NCBI GenBank assembly: GCA_963971575.1
Contig: OZ020611.1
Location: 181,352,071-181,416,070 of the forward strand
Length of the DNA stretch: 64,000 bases
From: Liopterus haemorrhoidalis
Lineage: Eukaryota > Arthropoda > Insecta > Coleoptera > Dytiscidae
Reading direction: 5' to 3'
The notes beneath the pieces are model-generated. The model had not been told where the DNA came from. It did not search any database and saw nothing but the letters and a program-made list of their open reading frames with translations. The position numbers were made by a program, and so were the translations under genes. Below are positions 21,130 through 32,641 of the stretch, piece by piece (the stretch's first letter is position 1; each line of letters begins with the position of its first letter).

Positions 21130-22035
21130 ACAACTAGTGAATTCTAGATGACTTCTGACTAATCCATTATATAATGTGATGAAAGCACGTAGTTCTGTAA
21201 ATTCTGTAGTAAATCGAAACATAAATCCTAAGTTTCTGAGGGCTTTTTGTACAATATAATTAATATATGCTTGTGAAAGATAAGTTAAGAGTCCAGAATC
21301 ACTCCAAGATTTTTCACATCAAAGACCTGTTTCAACAAATTTCCAACTATTGAAAAGTCAAACTGAATTAAAATTTGGATGTATTTACATTTTTTGAAAT
21401 TTAATACCAATTTGTTTTGGTTACAGAAGATACTTAACCTATCTAGATCATCTTGAAGTTGCAAACAGTGCTCAACAGTAGTAATGATTTATATATTTTC
21501 AAATCGTCTGCATATAAAAGAAATTTAGAATAGATAAAGCATTTATAAATATCATTAATAAAAATTGAAAACAAAAGAGGTCCAAGGTGGGAATCTTGTG
21601 GCACTTCTGAAGTTACTAGAACGAGATACGATATTTAACTAGTTACAACCACATACTGAGTTCTGTTACTAATGTATGATTTTAGCCACTGCAGCAGATC
21701 GCCACATATACCGAACTTTTCCAAGATATTGAGATGTTAAAATGATTAGCACTGGCATTTTCGGTCAAATCACGTGGAAGCCATCTCCCTTCTTCGACTT
21801 CGAGCTGTTGAGCCAATTATTTGAGTGTCTGAGCAGTTGCTTTTTTTTCCAATAGACCTTGAAATTGTTCATCTTCGAACTTTTTCAATTGACCTGGCCG
21901 TTGTTTGTCGTGAACGTCACAATTACAACTTTTGTTTAATCGAGACCAATATCTACATACTGTTTCTGATGGAGAACATGAGTTTCATGACCCCCTGGAT
22001 TGTCTCAGAATCAATTCATGGAAGTTGCTAAATAA

Positions 22036-23150
22036 AACTACTAATGTAAGTAATTATCTTTTTATTAATTAAAATATTAATTAGAGAATACTAATTTAGA
22101 GATTAGTAAAACATGGATTTTGTTTTACCCGTTCGCACAAATATAGTTATAATATTGAACTACTGAACCAATTTTAGTAAAACATAGCCGAAAATCTAAC
22201 AGCTACAGATAGAAGAAGAAAAACGCATGAAAATCGGATCACCAGTTCTTGAGTGGAAAGCACACATACGGACAAACAGACAGACAGAGAGACGTTGACT
22301 TTTATACGCATCAATCAAGTATACTAATATAAAATCATTGTAAATAAAATAAAAGAATTAAGGTGCACATAGAAATTAAGTTTAAGTTTTAAGTGTGTGG
22401 AACTCCTATTTCTAGTGATTTGAAGTAAGTGACGCTGAATGCACATAACACCTGGCATTTACAGAAGCAGGTCAAGAATGCACCTTACCGTGTTATCCTG
22501 AATAACTAAAACCAATTCGAAATGAACCGTTCGTCCCTGAGTTGTAAACTAGATGCGGAAACTGTATAATGCCCCCATGATCACATGTAATAAATGTATA
22601 TCGCATTAATATATTTTGAAAACTATTGTGTCCGCCCTCGTCAGACAGTTAAACTTATAATGGTATTACATGTGTACAATTTACACAAAACATAATACAG
22701 TTGTAACTGTTAAACAGTTAACTGCATAACCGGCATCGTTCTATCCCTGAAAATATGAGTCAAGTGTATTGATTACTAAAATACAATTGTAAACACTATA
22801 AATTTAATTTGTTAATTAGATCGAACATAATTTTGTCATTTAATTTATGAAATACGAGATTGTAAATATTTTCATAATGCGAGAAATGGTTGGAATTTTT
22901 GGTTATGTGAATTTATGTTTTTTTATTAATGTTTTTTCATTTGAAACGTTGATAACTTATTACATTTGGGGTGTCGGTAAAGCTCATATTTTGACCTTTA
23001 AATAAAATTGCTGAATTGAACAGGAAAACTGTAATTATCCTGTCAAATATGTCTGATCGAAAATACATTTTATATCTCAAATTCAGTCATGTTTACAAAT
23101 ATAATATTTACAGATTAATACCCTTACATTAAAAAATGTTTTCTAGAGTT
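22036..23150. other. Intergenic with a possible HINE-like fragment
   Basis: About 22125-22320 contains ATGAAAATCGGATCACCAGT followed by a short GACAGACAGA run, reminiscent of Helentron-derived repeats. Its ends are not defined. The rest shows nothing recognisable. Confidence 0.3.
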
Positions 23151-23354
23151 GCCATGACTCTGTGGCGCGTATTCAATGTTTTCAAATTTCGGGAATTGAA
23201 ATAGCATATCCTGTGGAGAATGTGCACTTAAAAACTAGGCGACTAGCTAAGAATGTTGTCACGTGGGTGGTTTTATTGAAAGGCAACTCCTGGTTTCAAA
23301 AATACAATTTATTAAATATATATCACATTTACAATATTTTACTGTTGTCAATGT

Positions 23355-23482
23355 AATTGTATGGATCTGTCCATAGAGTTGGGGAAGTCTTCGGTCCACT
23401 CCGTGTTGGCCAAGATCAGCTTGGACCTATCACCGAGGCGGGGGCTACCCATCAGGGAGTCGAGGAGCCTGGAGAAGTCTTC
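23355..23482 (-). other. GC-richer segment with a short unidentified frame
   Basis: A minus-strand frame reads DFSRLLDSLMGSPRLGDRSK then LILANTEWTEDFPNSMDRSI, and stops at about 23355. Its composition is far less AT-rich than the surroundings (23360-23640). It could be the C-terminal end of a gene or part of an LTR-retroelement. I do not recognise it, and a preceding stop (TGA) lies about 45 codons upstream. Confidence 0.25.
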
Positions 23483-23641
23483 TCTCACTCACATGGTACT
23501 GCTTGCTTGGCTCATCAGCTGTACGAGTATCTGGAGTCGGTGTCTCGGTCATCACCGTGTGGACTGGTACGTATAGAGATGTTGGCTAGGTTCCTCTGCT
23601 TCGATATCGTGCGACGTCCGTGCATTTCTACTACTGGTTGA

Positions 23642-25232
23642 TCTAGTTCAAATATTCATTCCGCATGACAAATATTTCCTTATTACGAAAATGAGGCGTA
23701 TGCATTTCGTAATCACGTAAAATATGCTAGACGCTGACAAATAGTTTTTTAATCAAACAGCTGAGCATCACAATGTCTAGATGTCGCAAACCTGACTTAG
23801 GATTACTTTTGTGACAATATTTATATCTTAAACGGGTCCTCGTGTTGTTTCAGTTTAAGAACCACTATTCTAAAAAAATCCCAAAGTTATCAATATGTAT
23901 TGGTAGATATATATGGTTTTTAGAAACCAACTTTACATAACGTAAAAAATACAAATTTCAATAAATTACGGAAATAGTGAAAGGAAAAAGGATTGAGTAG
24001 TTTGTTCTATAATTTTGTTATTAATATTTAGTAAGAAATCACGATCTCGCCAATGGCAGATTCGTAAAAAGTCACATAAATGCATTTATTCCTTCGTAGT
24101 TGATTTGAAAAAATATAGATGTCACAACATCCGTTACGCACAAATTTTCTTTGCTGTGAACGCTTTCATTAAACGTTAAAACAGTCTACTAAATTTAGCC
24201 ACAACGCACAGCGTATAATCAACTAATTTTAGAGCTTTGAACGCAACTTTACACTTATCTACAAAACCCTAAAATGTGTAAAGATCCATATTATTATTAT
24301 TTTTTTTCATATACTTGCACCGTTTAAATGTATTCAAATTCAAATAACAACATTGGCGAAAATGTAATATGTAAATTCTTATAAGCTAATTTTTTAAATA
24401 AACATTGAATCAAAAATAAAATGTTAGTTCTTGACAAGTTGAAGCATTCATAATGTGGATTTTCATAGATTTTCCAAAGATTGGAAAAACCGAACTGGGT
24501 TATGAATATGTTTTTGTGGTTTGAAGTTCGTCAATTTATGTTCATACTAAAACATTTCTTTTTTTTATTTCTGTTCTGCAGTTTTTGAGATAGGTGGATT
24601 AAATAGACGGTGTGAAATTGACGTGAGTTGAAAAATGGAAATGAAAACTGAATGAATGTACACGATTTATATGTTATGAAATGGACTTTAACCCAGTTTG
24701 TACTATTCTGTTAAGTACCTACTCAATATGATCAAATGTCTGTTTTTAAGTTTTTTGCTACTCATATAACGCATAAATTGTTCGGTTTCAAGTAATGGAA
24801 AAGTAAATTAAAACCTTTTGTGACTATAAACGTGTAGGCTATAAACTGGATTTGAACAAATATTACTTTTCATGTAGAAATGCTGCAGCTATGCCTATAC
24901 AATTTTGATGTAAATGTTTCTATAGAATTATTTGAGATACTTGAATCATGTTAACGATTGGTATAACCACATAATTTCTTATAGGTACAATACTAACAAT
25001 CTGAAATATAATTATCAACAATCTATACTTCAAACGAATTTTATCAAATTAAAAGTTGTAAAAATGTTATCGATCAATAACATAATAATATAGATATCAG
25101 ACAGCAATTTTCTGTATTTTTTAAATATATTTGTGAGTTTTAAATAATTTTTATATTAAGAGAGTTTTATATAGATATATTCAAATAATACGTAAACATT
25201 TTTTTCAACATGATTGCTGATAGATTAAAACT
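23642..25232. other. Intergenic; one hAT-like terminus
   Basis: 23829-23872 (AACGGGTCCTCGTGTTG ... AGAACCACTA) resembles 58757-58800 and looks like a decayed hAT end. The rest is AT-rich without recognisable content. Confidence 0.35.
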
Positions 25233-25486
25233 ATTGTTTTGATTTCTCGACATTAGACTTATTTTCTCGAGAATTCTCGAGAAATCTCGAGAAAAATAAT
25301 TATATAATTATTAGAATATACATCTTTTTTTAATGTTGAAAATACTGTAGAGGATAAAAACATGTTAAAATTATAATCACCTTTAAAGTACTAAAGTAAA
25401 GGCGTCGAGCAAATTTTACATTTCTCGAGAAATGAAAGATGAGAATTAAAACTTTTTCATGAGAAATTCTCGAGAAGAATCACTAA
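25233..25486. mobile_element. Short hAT-like MITE with TTCTCGAGAA motifs
   Basis: The flanks TTAAAACT at 25225-25232 and 25487-25494 fit an 8-bp hAT duplication. Both ends carry clusters of the palindrome TTCTCGAGAA, a usual form of hAT subterminal transposase sites. The terminal bases are only weakly inverted, so the ends are tentative. Confidence 0.5.
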
Positions 25487-25864
25487 TTAAAACTTTCGTT
25501 GAAAAATACTACACTTGATGATAATAAAATGCTACTTTGTACACGTTTTCTTCACGAAAATTAAATAATTTTTACCCTCAGCATCTATTTTTCCACCACC
25601 GCAGACTCAAGGCGGTGGCAAAATTAACCACCAAGAAAAATTACTATAACTAATTATCACAATAAAACAAAATAGTTTTACTTTGATTTTGTTGACTTGG
25701 TCCTTTACGGTCAACAACGTATCCTTGAAGTAACATCGTCTAAACCTTACTACCATTGTCTTTTCTACTCCTGCAAGGCCTTTTTAAATATTTTCTGATG
25801 TTTTTATTTATTTTTTATCTCGTCAATCATTTGAAAAACGATGTCATTTAACTAGATATATGTA
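25487..25864. other. Intergenic, nothing recognised
   Basis: No supported feature. Confidence 0.35.
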
Positions 25865-26917
25865 GTTAGTATACAAGTTATTAGACGCATGTGTGTTAGC
25901 GGTTCTATCATACGGTACACAAACATGGGCACTAACTAAAAAATCAGCTGTGGCCACCACAGGACCGACCGCCATCGTAAAGTACTTATATAAAATACAT
26001 TCTAGCAGCAGAGTAGAAATAACTTGGCCTAATATTTTCTAACAGAGATATTAAACGTTACTTATAAGTAATGAAAAAATTGAGACTTAAAAAAAAATTC
26101 GAAAAATTTTACAGAAATTATTTGAAATTTATCGTTTTATCAAAGAACGTCTCAAATAAAAGTTATTAGTTATTGCTTTTATAGCAACTTTTGTTCAATA
26201 ATTTTTTTCGAAATATTTTTCTGTTGTGAAATATTCACAAAAATCTTAAAATCGACACGAGTAAACTCCCATTTTTAGTAAACCGCTTTTTACCAAAAGT
26301 TGATCAACTCATGCCATTGACGGCAGAAGTTTAAATATGAAGATTCATAAAAATCCTTTCAGCCGAATTTGCTCTGCTCGTGTACACAGACTGACGGACA
26401 GACAGACGGACGGACAGACAGACAGACCGACAGACATCATGCTAAAAATAGTCAAAACGTTATGTAGGGACCTCAATTCGTGGAGATCCATCGAAATCTC
26501 GAAATGTCAAAATCGGTATGATCACAATACCTCCCTTATATATGTTGACGGTCGGTAAAAACAAATGTCCTCACTGCAGATATGCCAGCGTAAAATGGAA
26601 CAAAAAATACTAAATATTTCAATTAAGGATAAGATTAGAAATAAAACTATAAGATCTAAAACTAAGATAAAGGATATTGCTCTTACAGCAAAAGGACTTA
26701 AATGGAAGTGGACAGGACACATGATGCGTACACAAGATTATATATGGAGTAAAAGACCGACGGGATGGATACCAAGGGACTGCAAACGTAGAAGAGGTAA
26801 TCAACTCACCAGATGGAGAGATGAGTTAACTTATTTTAATAAGGAATGGCTAACATTTGCAAAAGGGCCTTTGCCCAACAATGGGAAGTATAAGCTATTA
26901 TTATTATTAGTTATATA
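25865..26917 (+). pseudogene. RTE-type LINE 3' end, split by HINE-1
   Basis: The frame before the insertion reads LLDACVLAVLSYGTQTWALT then KK (to 25943). After the insertion it resumes in phase as QMSSLQICQRKMEQKIL, then IRSKTKIKDIALTAKGLKWK, WTGHMMRTQD and RRRGNQLTRWRDEL (to about 26860). These are the RT thumb and the conserved 'KW.W.GH..R' C-terminus of RTE LINEs. The 3' UTR is minimal, GGGCCTTTGCCCAACAATGG, and ends in a (TTA)n tail, as is usual for RTE. 5'-truncated. Confidence 0.85.
25944..26556 (-). mobile_element. HINE-1 copy c
   Basis: On the plus strand it runs TCAGCTGTGGCCACCACAGG ... GACA microsatellite (26395-26433) ... GACGGTCGGT. It sits in an A run of the RTE gene (CTAACTAAAAAA / AAAAACAAATG). 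Excising it at the A run restores the LINE reading frame. Slightly shorter than copy b. Confidence 0.85.
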
Positions 26918-27194
26918 CACTACAAGGCCAAGTCAGATGAGTATGGTGGATGGGGAAAGAGGGTGACTTTGTTCATCATCTTCAAAACACGACTGAATCA
27001 CCGAATACAACTAGTTCGACTCAGACTCCGCCAAAAGCTGTTTTCAAAAGTTCAAGTGTTTATGTTTCCATCTTTCCAAATTCAAAACAAAAATTAACAC
27101 AGGCACGTTACTCTTTGATCTGGTCCATCTAGAAAATCACTAGAGTAAAGAAAATCTAATTATAAAAATCATTATAAAATTCTAACTAAATATC
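26918..27194. other. Intergenic
   Basis: Nothing recognised. Confidence 0.35.
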
Positions 27195-27416
27195 TTGACT
27201 GTCATTGAATTTATGGCAGTCAATCCACAAATGATAGCTGTATCGTTTCAAATCGATGATGTTTTTAATATTGAGAAGACTTTTAACCACCAGGACGACA
27301 GGGTGTATTCTACAAGTTTACGAAAAGTTTGTGAAAATGCGCTGACGATCCAGAGGAGCCATTACTCTAGCTACAGTTATGGCTTGATAGAGCGGGAGCT
27401 ATTAGGGTACCACTAA
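27195..27416 (+). pseudogene. Possible Tc1/mariner-type transposase scrap
   Basis: The 73-residue frame contains KTFNHQDDRVYSTSLRKVCE and IQRSHYSSYSYGL. These resemble the 'FN.QNDRVYA ... RGH.PSSVMVW' block between the first and second catalytic Asp of some insect DDE transposases. No flanking TIRs or other motifs. Low certainty. Confidence 0.35.
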
Positions 27417-28892
27417 GCTTTATTTTTAAGAAACATAGTTAAAAACGTCGATCAGTGTCTACTAGGTAACCTTGTTGAAACCCATAGTTAAAAAACTGAA
27501 CTAATCGCTCTTTGCTGATTATCATTGAAGCTTTCAGAAAAACTCAATACCAACCCATAGGACGAAGACTACACAGCAAACGGCTCGAAATCAATATACC
27601 AGCGTTCTTCTCTTCTGCTGATGGGCCGTTTAACGCCTCTAACCTCAGAACATGGCCTGCAAAAAGATACACCTTAATATAACTAGTCTGAAGCGCTCCC
27701 TGATGAAGGCAGCGGAAGGTTTCTATGGAAACCCTACATACATCTATGGACGTGCGGCCGCAGAGACTTTACAGCTTTGTAATGGCCAGAGGTGGTCATT
27801 TTGAAAACTGACGTGTCTCTTGTATAATATGCATCTATGTATAACGTGCTAAAAGAAAATTAAAATATCTTTAAAAATCTTCTGAAATTTCACTTAAAGC
27901 TTTGTAGCAGTGTTTATGATAAGACTAGATAAACTTAATATTAGTTACGCAGAATAAATCCCAAGCGGCATGACAAATAGGTCCAACGGGTGTAAATGGT
28001 TAAATTTTGTTTGATTTTGTGAACCGATAAACATTCTTCTGACTGATCTAGAAAAAAACAAAAACATCAGGAATGTATTCGCCTTAAATTCAAGATTAAA
28101 ATAAAAAACAATAAACGTTTCAGCATAAATTGACAAAAGTTGAAACCAGAAAAACATATTATTCAGAAAGCAATTCAGTTTTCCAATCTTCGCAAAACAC
28201 TTAAAAATCTAAACAATACATAAAAGTCTCGACCACATTTCATAACTCTGTCCGAACAATCTATGTTATAATTCTTGTAAAACTTCCAAAGAGATCGTTC
28301 AAGAACGGAAGTAATCGGAAACTGCTATATATACATCTTTGTCTACCAAAACTTAATCTTATCTCTAACCAAATTGCCAAACAATACTCTGGTCAACACA
28401 CATAAGTCACGGAGAGGAAATATCACTGTTCGATTCTGTAATGTAGATACAGGGAGGGTGAAAAGAACACCCGCTTGGCTCGGCTCTTAGCAAATTTGAT
28501 TTAAAAATGTATTTCCCACTTTGGGGGTTTGACGCTCCTCATTATTTTAACGGCAGGGTTGTTTGTCATGTTGCAGGGGATCTAAACATGTTTACAATTG
28601 GATTTTGTGGTTTCCCCAGATTGTATTTACATTTCTTAAATATATTATGGTTTAAATTATGTTTGTGGCAATTGGAAATTTCGGAATTGAATTTTTATTT
28701 ATTCTGTGATGAAGTGCCGCAAAATATAGTTTATATTTTTTTAGACGTTCTCTCTCTTTATTTTTGGCACTATCAATAGGGTAGATCTTCAAAACAAGAA
28801 TAAAATAGCATAATTAAATTAAACATAATTATCTAATTAGAGTAAAAAATAAAACACTTAAGATATAAGATAATTGAAACCCTAATATTATG
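27417..28892. other. Intergenic, nothing recognised
   Basis: AT-rich; small frames such as 28507-28779 have no recognisable motif. Confidence 0.4.
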
Positions 28893-29705
28893 AACAAAAA
28901 ATTGATGTGAAGTGTGAATTTTCACACATTTCAGGGTTTCGCAGGTATTAAGTAACTGACTGATGATTATTTGGGATGCCAAAACAAATTTTATGTCAAA
29001 ATATTTTTTTATGAATTTTATTTCAAATGCCTAATAACATTATTTAAGTTTCTAAATATGTGCAGTATTTTTTTATATAGCAAGGTTTATTAAGATTTTG
29101 AAAATTGCGCCTATAGCTTCCATTGGTTGCTTAAATCATAAGCCCCGCCCTCTGATTTCGTATAGATTTAAACATAGAATTAAATTATAATTTCAACACT
29201 TCCCAATGGTTATTAAATTTACGCTTTTAAAAATTAAATGCAAAATTTACCAAAGTATAACTAGAATTTTGACAAAATAATTTAAACAAAATAAAAATGC
29301 AAAAAAAAAACAGAAAAATTATAATTGATAGGAATTGAACTATAGTTTGCAAATTACGAAGCGAGGACACAACGCACTACGCTACGGGAGCTTATTTATC
29401 TAAGCTGTGCGAATTAAATATTTAACATATTTTAGTTAAAAACACAAAAAATGCGTTTTTTTCTAAAAACATAATCTGATCAAAAATTCCTGTTGTACTA
29501 TTCCGGTTCACACCAATGTACATTACTTATAATTTTTTCAGATTTTTAGTTTAAACCATCTGGGCTACAGGGTGTGGGACAAAATTTTTTTTGCACAATT
29601 TTGGCAAACATCGCTTTAAAATAATTTATTTTGCAAAAATAAAAATTTGATTGTTAATCCACGTACTAAGGGCTTTCATTTGATATCTAACTCACAATTT
29701 AAAGT
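28893..29705 (-). mobile_element. HINE-2 copy 2 with internal tRNA-like module
   Basis: On the minus strand the 3' end carries CGAAACCCTGAAATGTGTGA and the hairpin. Upstream, at about 29330-29395, is a tRNA-like module with A box GTAGCGTAGTGCG and B box GTTCAATTCC. Further upstream sequence (to 29705) matches 37150-37440, including the CATCTGGGCTACAGGGTGTG segment on the plus strand. The 5' third present in copy 3 is missing. Confidence 0.7.
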
Positions 29706-30257
29706 TCGTTACCAGTTAAGTTCGTTAAGTTACCACAAACTTTATATTTTTATTATTAAGTTTATTAATTTACAACTACAATAAAATTCTCGAAGTGAAA
29801 CTTTACATTTATAATAGTTATTTGTTCAATCTTAATAACCAATGACAACTGTTAAACCTTGTTCTAACTTTAGTTTATGACGTTAGTCCGCGTATTTCTT
29901 GATCAAATCTCTTATACAAATATGATAAATCTTTAGTCATACGTCTTTTTACCCTAACTTGTCAACGCAGTACATATGGAGTTAGTATCGGATGGCAGGT
30001 CTTGAGTTTCATTTAATTTAAGTGTGAGAATACAATACATCTTCAGTAGTTCCTAAAACAGGGGTGCGACTTGGATTATAGCCTTGCGCTGGGGTGCAGC
30101 TGTCATTCAATCTGGCAGCCGAGCCAAATGTAATTTATATTATATTGTTTCCAGTTTGATTAATCTCACTTCACTGTATTTTTAAACAATTAAAATAATA
30201 AATAAACGAAATTTATGAAGTTAGACAGTAGTGAATGTTTTTCTTACTTTGTTTTTT
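29706..30257. other. Intergenic, nothing recognised
   Basis: No supported feature. Confidence 0.4.
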
Positions 30258-30964
30258 ACCGACCGTCACATATAGATATGGAGGCATTGCAATCATACAA
30301 ATTTTGACTTTTCGATATTTTTACAGTTAAGCTAGAATTAGGCTTTTTGTAATACTAAGAAACGATGTCACTTTTATGTATTTAGTAAGTGTTCTGGAAC
30401 AGAGATATATTTAGAATAAATTTATTCAACAAAAGTTGCTATACTAGTCATAACTAACAAATTTTAGTTGAGATAAATATATAGGTGTTTTCTTGGGTTT
30501 CGGCCGATATATGAAAGCAGAGTTAGTCAAATATTTAAAATGATTTTATTATTTGTTTACTAGTTTCGGTTCGATCTAAACCATTATCAAAGCCTAGAAA
30601 TAAGTACCGGTTTAATATGCTAAATTGAATAAAATAAATAAATATAAAAATAAACTTACTTGCAAAAAACATATATAAAAATGCAAAATTAAAATTATTA
30701 CAATATAATTTGAAACATATTAAAATTGTTAAGGTGAGTACACTGACTTGAGCATTTGTACGCGCACGGATTATGTGCGCGCACAAATGCTCAAGTGAGT
30801 ACGAGGTACAATTTATGTGCGCGTACAGTAATCCTCCCACGAATGCTATCCGTAGCTTGTCGGTCCCACCGATAAGATCAAAGAACTTGAGCGCTCAGTG
30901 TGTACGGATTTATGCAGTCATATAATTGTGCGCGTAAATTTAAGTGAACACCAGTAAATATTCA

Positions 30965-31284
30965 ACATGGAATGGATTAAAACGGTATTTTAATGCTGGT
31001 AAACTAATCCCCAGTTGAAAACGTACAGTTATGACTAATAGTTCTTTCGCGGGAACAGCCCTTATAAATCTTGTCTTTCTCCCAATTTTGTGACCAACTT
31101 TATTAACGAGTAGTTCAAAATCTGCCCCTGACATACGAACAAAATTTTGAAATTGTCCACTAACCTCTTGCATTTGCAGTTCTGCTAGCATACTTGAACT
31201 ATTGTATATTTCCCTGCTTCTATATAGTTGTGCAATCCACCACCGTTTGTTTTGTTTTTCTTTTTTTTTACTAAGTATACTATG
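30965..31284 (-). pseudogene. Harbinger transposase, N-terminal part only
   Basis: The minus strand reads NKRWWIAQLYRSREIYNSSS, then MLAELQMQEVSGQFQNFVRM and SGADFELLVNKVGHKIGRK. It ends in AVPAKELLVITVRFQLG, where the family has 'ERLA.TLRFLATGDS'. This is the conserved N-terminal region of Harbinger nucleases. The DDE catalytic part is deleted, and the protein could not work. Confidence 0.85.
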
Positions 31285-31711
31285 GCCTCATTCAGCAGAC
31301 TCACCAGTGAGTTACCGGTTGGTAATTTTTTTCCTGTTTGCATACGTTGATCTACCGGTGAGTTACCGTACTTACTCACCGGTCGCCATTTTATTAACCG
31401 GATTTCAGTAACGAACAGTTGCTCACTGGTGGACATTTTGACAGTTATATCTGTAGTAACAAAGAATCAAGCACAAAGCAAGTAAAAAATGATGGAATTG
31501 AGTGTTAAGTCAGTTTACTTAGACATTGAGGAGACGTATATAAAGCACATGTACTCTTAAAATTACTGTAAAAGCTTACATTCAAAATTTACTGTCAATA
31601 CAATCTGTCATTGTTTCGATATTGTAGTTTTCATATACGCCGTTCGACAACGCTGCCAAAAAATGTGCATTTAGTCAAATTCACCGGTAAGTCGCCGATC
31701 AGTCTGCTGAC
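31285..31711. mobile_element. Nested TIR element inside Harbinger
   Basis: CAGCAGACTCACCAGTGAGT at the left is roughly mirrored at the right (GTCGCCGATCAGTCTGCTG). CTATG flanks it at 31280-31284 and 31712-31716. It separates the Harbinger coding start from its leader. Superfamily not assigned; the exact ends are tentative. Confidence 0.55.
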
Positions 31712-32093
31712 CTATGTATGCTGCACTTGTTAAGGCAACAACATTACTTTCCGCCATCGTTGACAGTACTTACTTTAAATAAATATGTGCGTGGATATAA
31801 CTGAAATAAGCGGAGCGATATTTTACGCGCACAAATTAGAAAGTTGTGTGTGCAAATTTTTTTCCCCGCACGAAAACCCGTGCGCGTACATAATTCGTGC
31901 GCGTACAAATGCTCAAGTCAGTACGCACTTTAACATGTTAATTTAACGGAAAAAAAAAATTCTTATCTCCTACAAGTTGCGACATCGTTAAGTTACACGT
32001 CAACTAAGTTAAAAAATAATAATTTCCACACCTATTTAATTATATTGCATTATTAGCACTTTTTTCGTGAAAAATAGTACCCATAAATAACTA

Positions 32094-32121
32094 CAGTGAA
32101 TTATGGTTTCATAATTCACTG
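32094..32121. repeat. Perfect 12-bp hairpin
   Basis: CAGTGAATTATG and CATAATTCACTG flank a 4-nt loop. It lies inside the PLE, between inverted TCCACACCTATT motifs at about 32026 and 32452, which may mark another small insertion. Confidence 0.7.
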
Positions 32122-32287
32122 TTTACGGCCAATCACAAACCTTCATTTCTATAATTCACTCTCGCTGATCCAATGATATTTGACAATGGCAATGGGAGGG
32201 ACCAAAACTGCCGTGGTAGCAGGCAACATGGATGACGCTATCACTTCCATTAAAATTAACAATCTTGAGTCTAATTTATTTGTTTAA

Positions 32288-32447
32288 CACGTTGACTGCC
32301 AATTACGAGTTTTCTCGTAGTTAGCGTTCTTGTCCAGGACGCCGACTACGAGATTACTTGTAGTACATTGACTTAATAATATAATATGGCTATATCAAAT
32401 TGACTTCTGAGACAAGAATCCTGAATCTTGCCTTGGCAGTCAACGTG
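32288..32447. mobile_element. piggyBac-type MITE, TSD TTAA
   Basis: A 160-bp element starting CACGTTGACTGCCAA and ending TTGGCAGTCAACGTG, with TTAA directly at both sides (32284-32287, 32448-32451). The TTAA target is typical of piggyBac-mobilised MITEs. Confidence 0.85.
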
Positions 32448-32641
32448 TTAATAGGTGTGGAAAAAGTATAGTATTACATTCGCGATTTAGGCTATTATTC
32501 ACGCAGATAATTTGTGCTACTCGCTTGCGGCTCGTGGGCTCAAACGTCATTTTCGAGCTCAAACGAATAATGGGTGTTATAATCGCTCATATAATAATAT
32601 ATTATTTTTTAAAATAGAAGTACCGTAATTTCTAGTTGAAG

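Larger units (their letters stand above)
18767..21736 (-). pseudogene. 5'-truncated LINE split by HINE-1 and a hAT
   Basis: Minus-strand RT pieces start near 21700: LLQWLKSYISNRTQ, VPQDSHLGPLLFSIFINDIY (usual PQGS block), and FLLYADDLKIY with the catalytic YADD intact. Then come FTELRAFITLYNGLVRSHLE, the hAT insertion (20072-21129), IWNPQYETYIHWIIRKD, and the HINE-1 insertion (19343-20000). NYLNDRV and CLVNRRLLNDAVIGFKIVNN follow, ending IRICRTLNEYAADIDIF (19008-19256). A T-rich stretch at 18767-18800 is its poly-A tail. Jockey/CR1-like C-terminus. Reading resumes correctly across both insertions. Confidence 0.85.
18190..22035 (-). pseudogene. mariner transposase split by a LINE
   Basis: The N-terminal half lies at 21737-22035 (minus): CDVHDKQRPGQLKKFEDEQF, LAQQLEVEEGRWLPRDLTEN, ASANHFNIS. 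The C-terminal half lies at 18190-18766: KKRFLCHFVTGVEKWIYFNN (the usual first catalytic Asp is Val in TGVEKW), WVDPGQPSTSSPKRNIHGHK, LEWEVFPHPEYFPDLA and YGEAEYWVAKCIGSK. The two halves join at the point where a LINE with its poly-A sits (18767-21736). AAGAT flanks both sides as a short possible TSD. Stops and shifts make it inactive. Confidence 0.8.
30732..31929 (-). mobile_element. PIF/Harbinger element, TSD TTA
   Basis: TIRs of about 50 bp, AGGTGAGTACACTGACTTGA at the left and the matching inverse ending CAGTACGCACT at the right, followed inward by CGCGCAC motifs. TTA flanks at 30729-30731 and 31930-31932. It carries the start of a Harbinger transposase and a further insertion at 31285-31711. 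It lies in the 3' part of the PLE. Confidence 0.85.
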
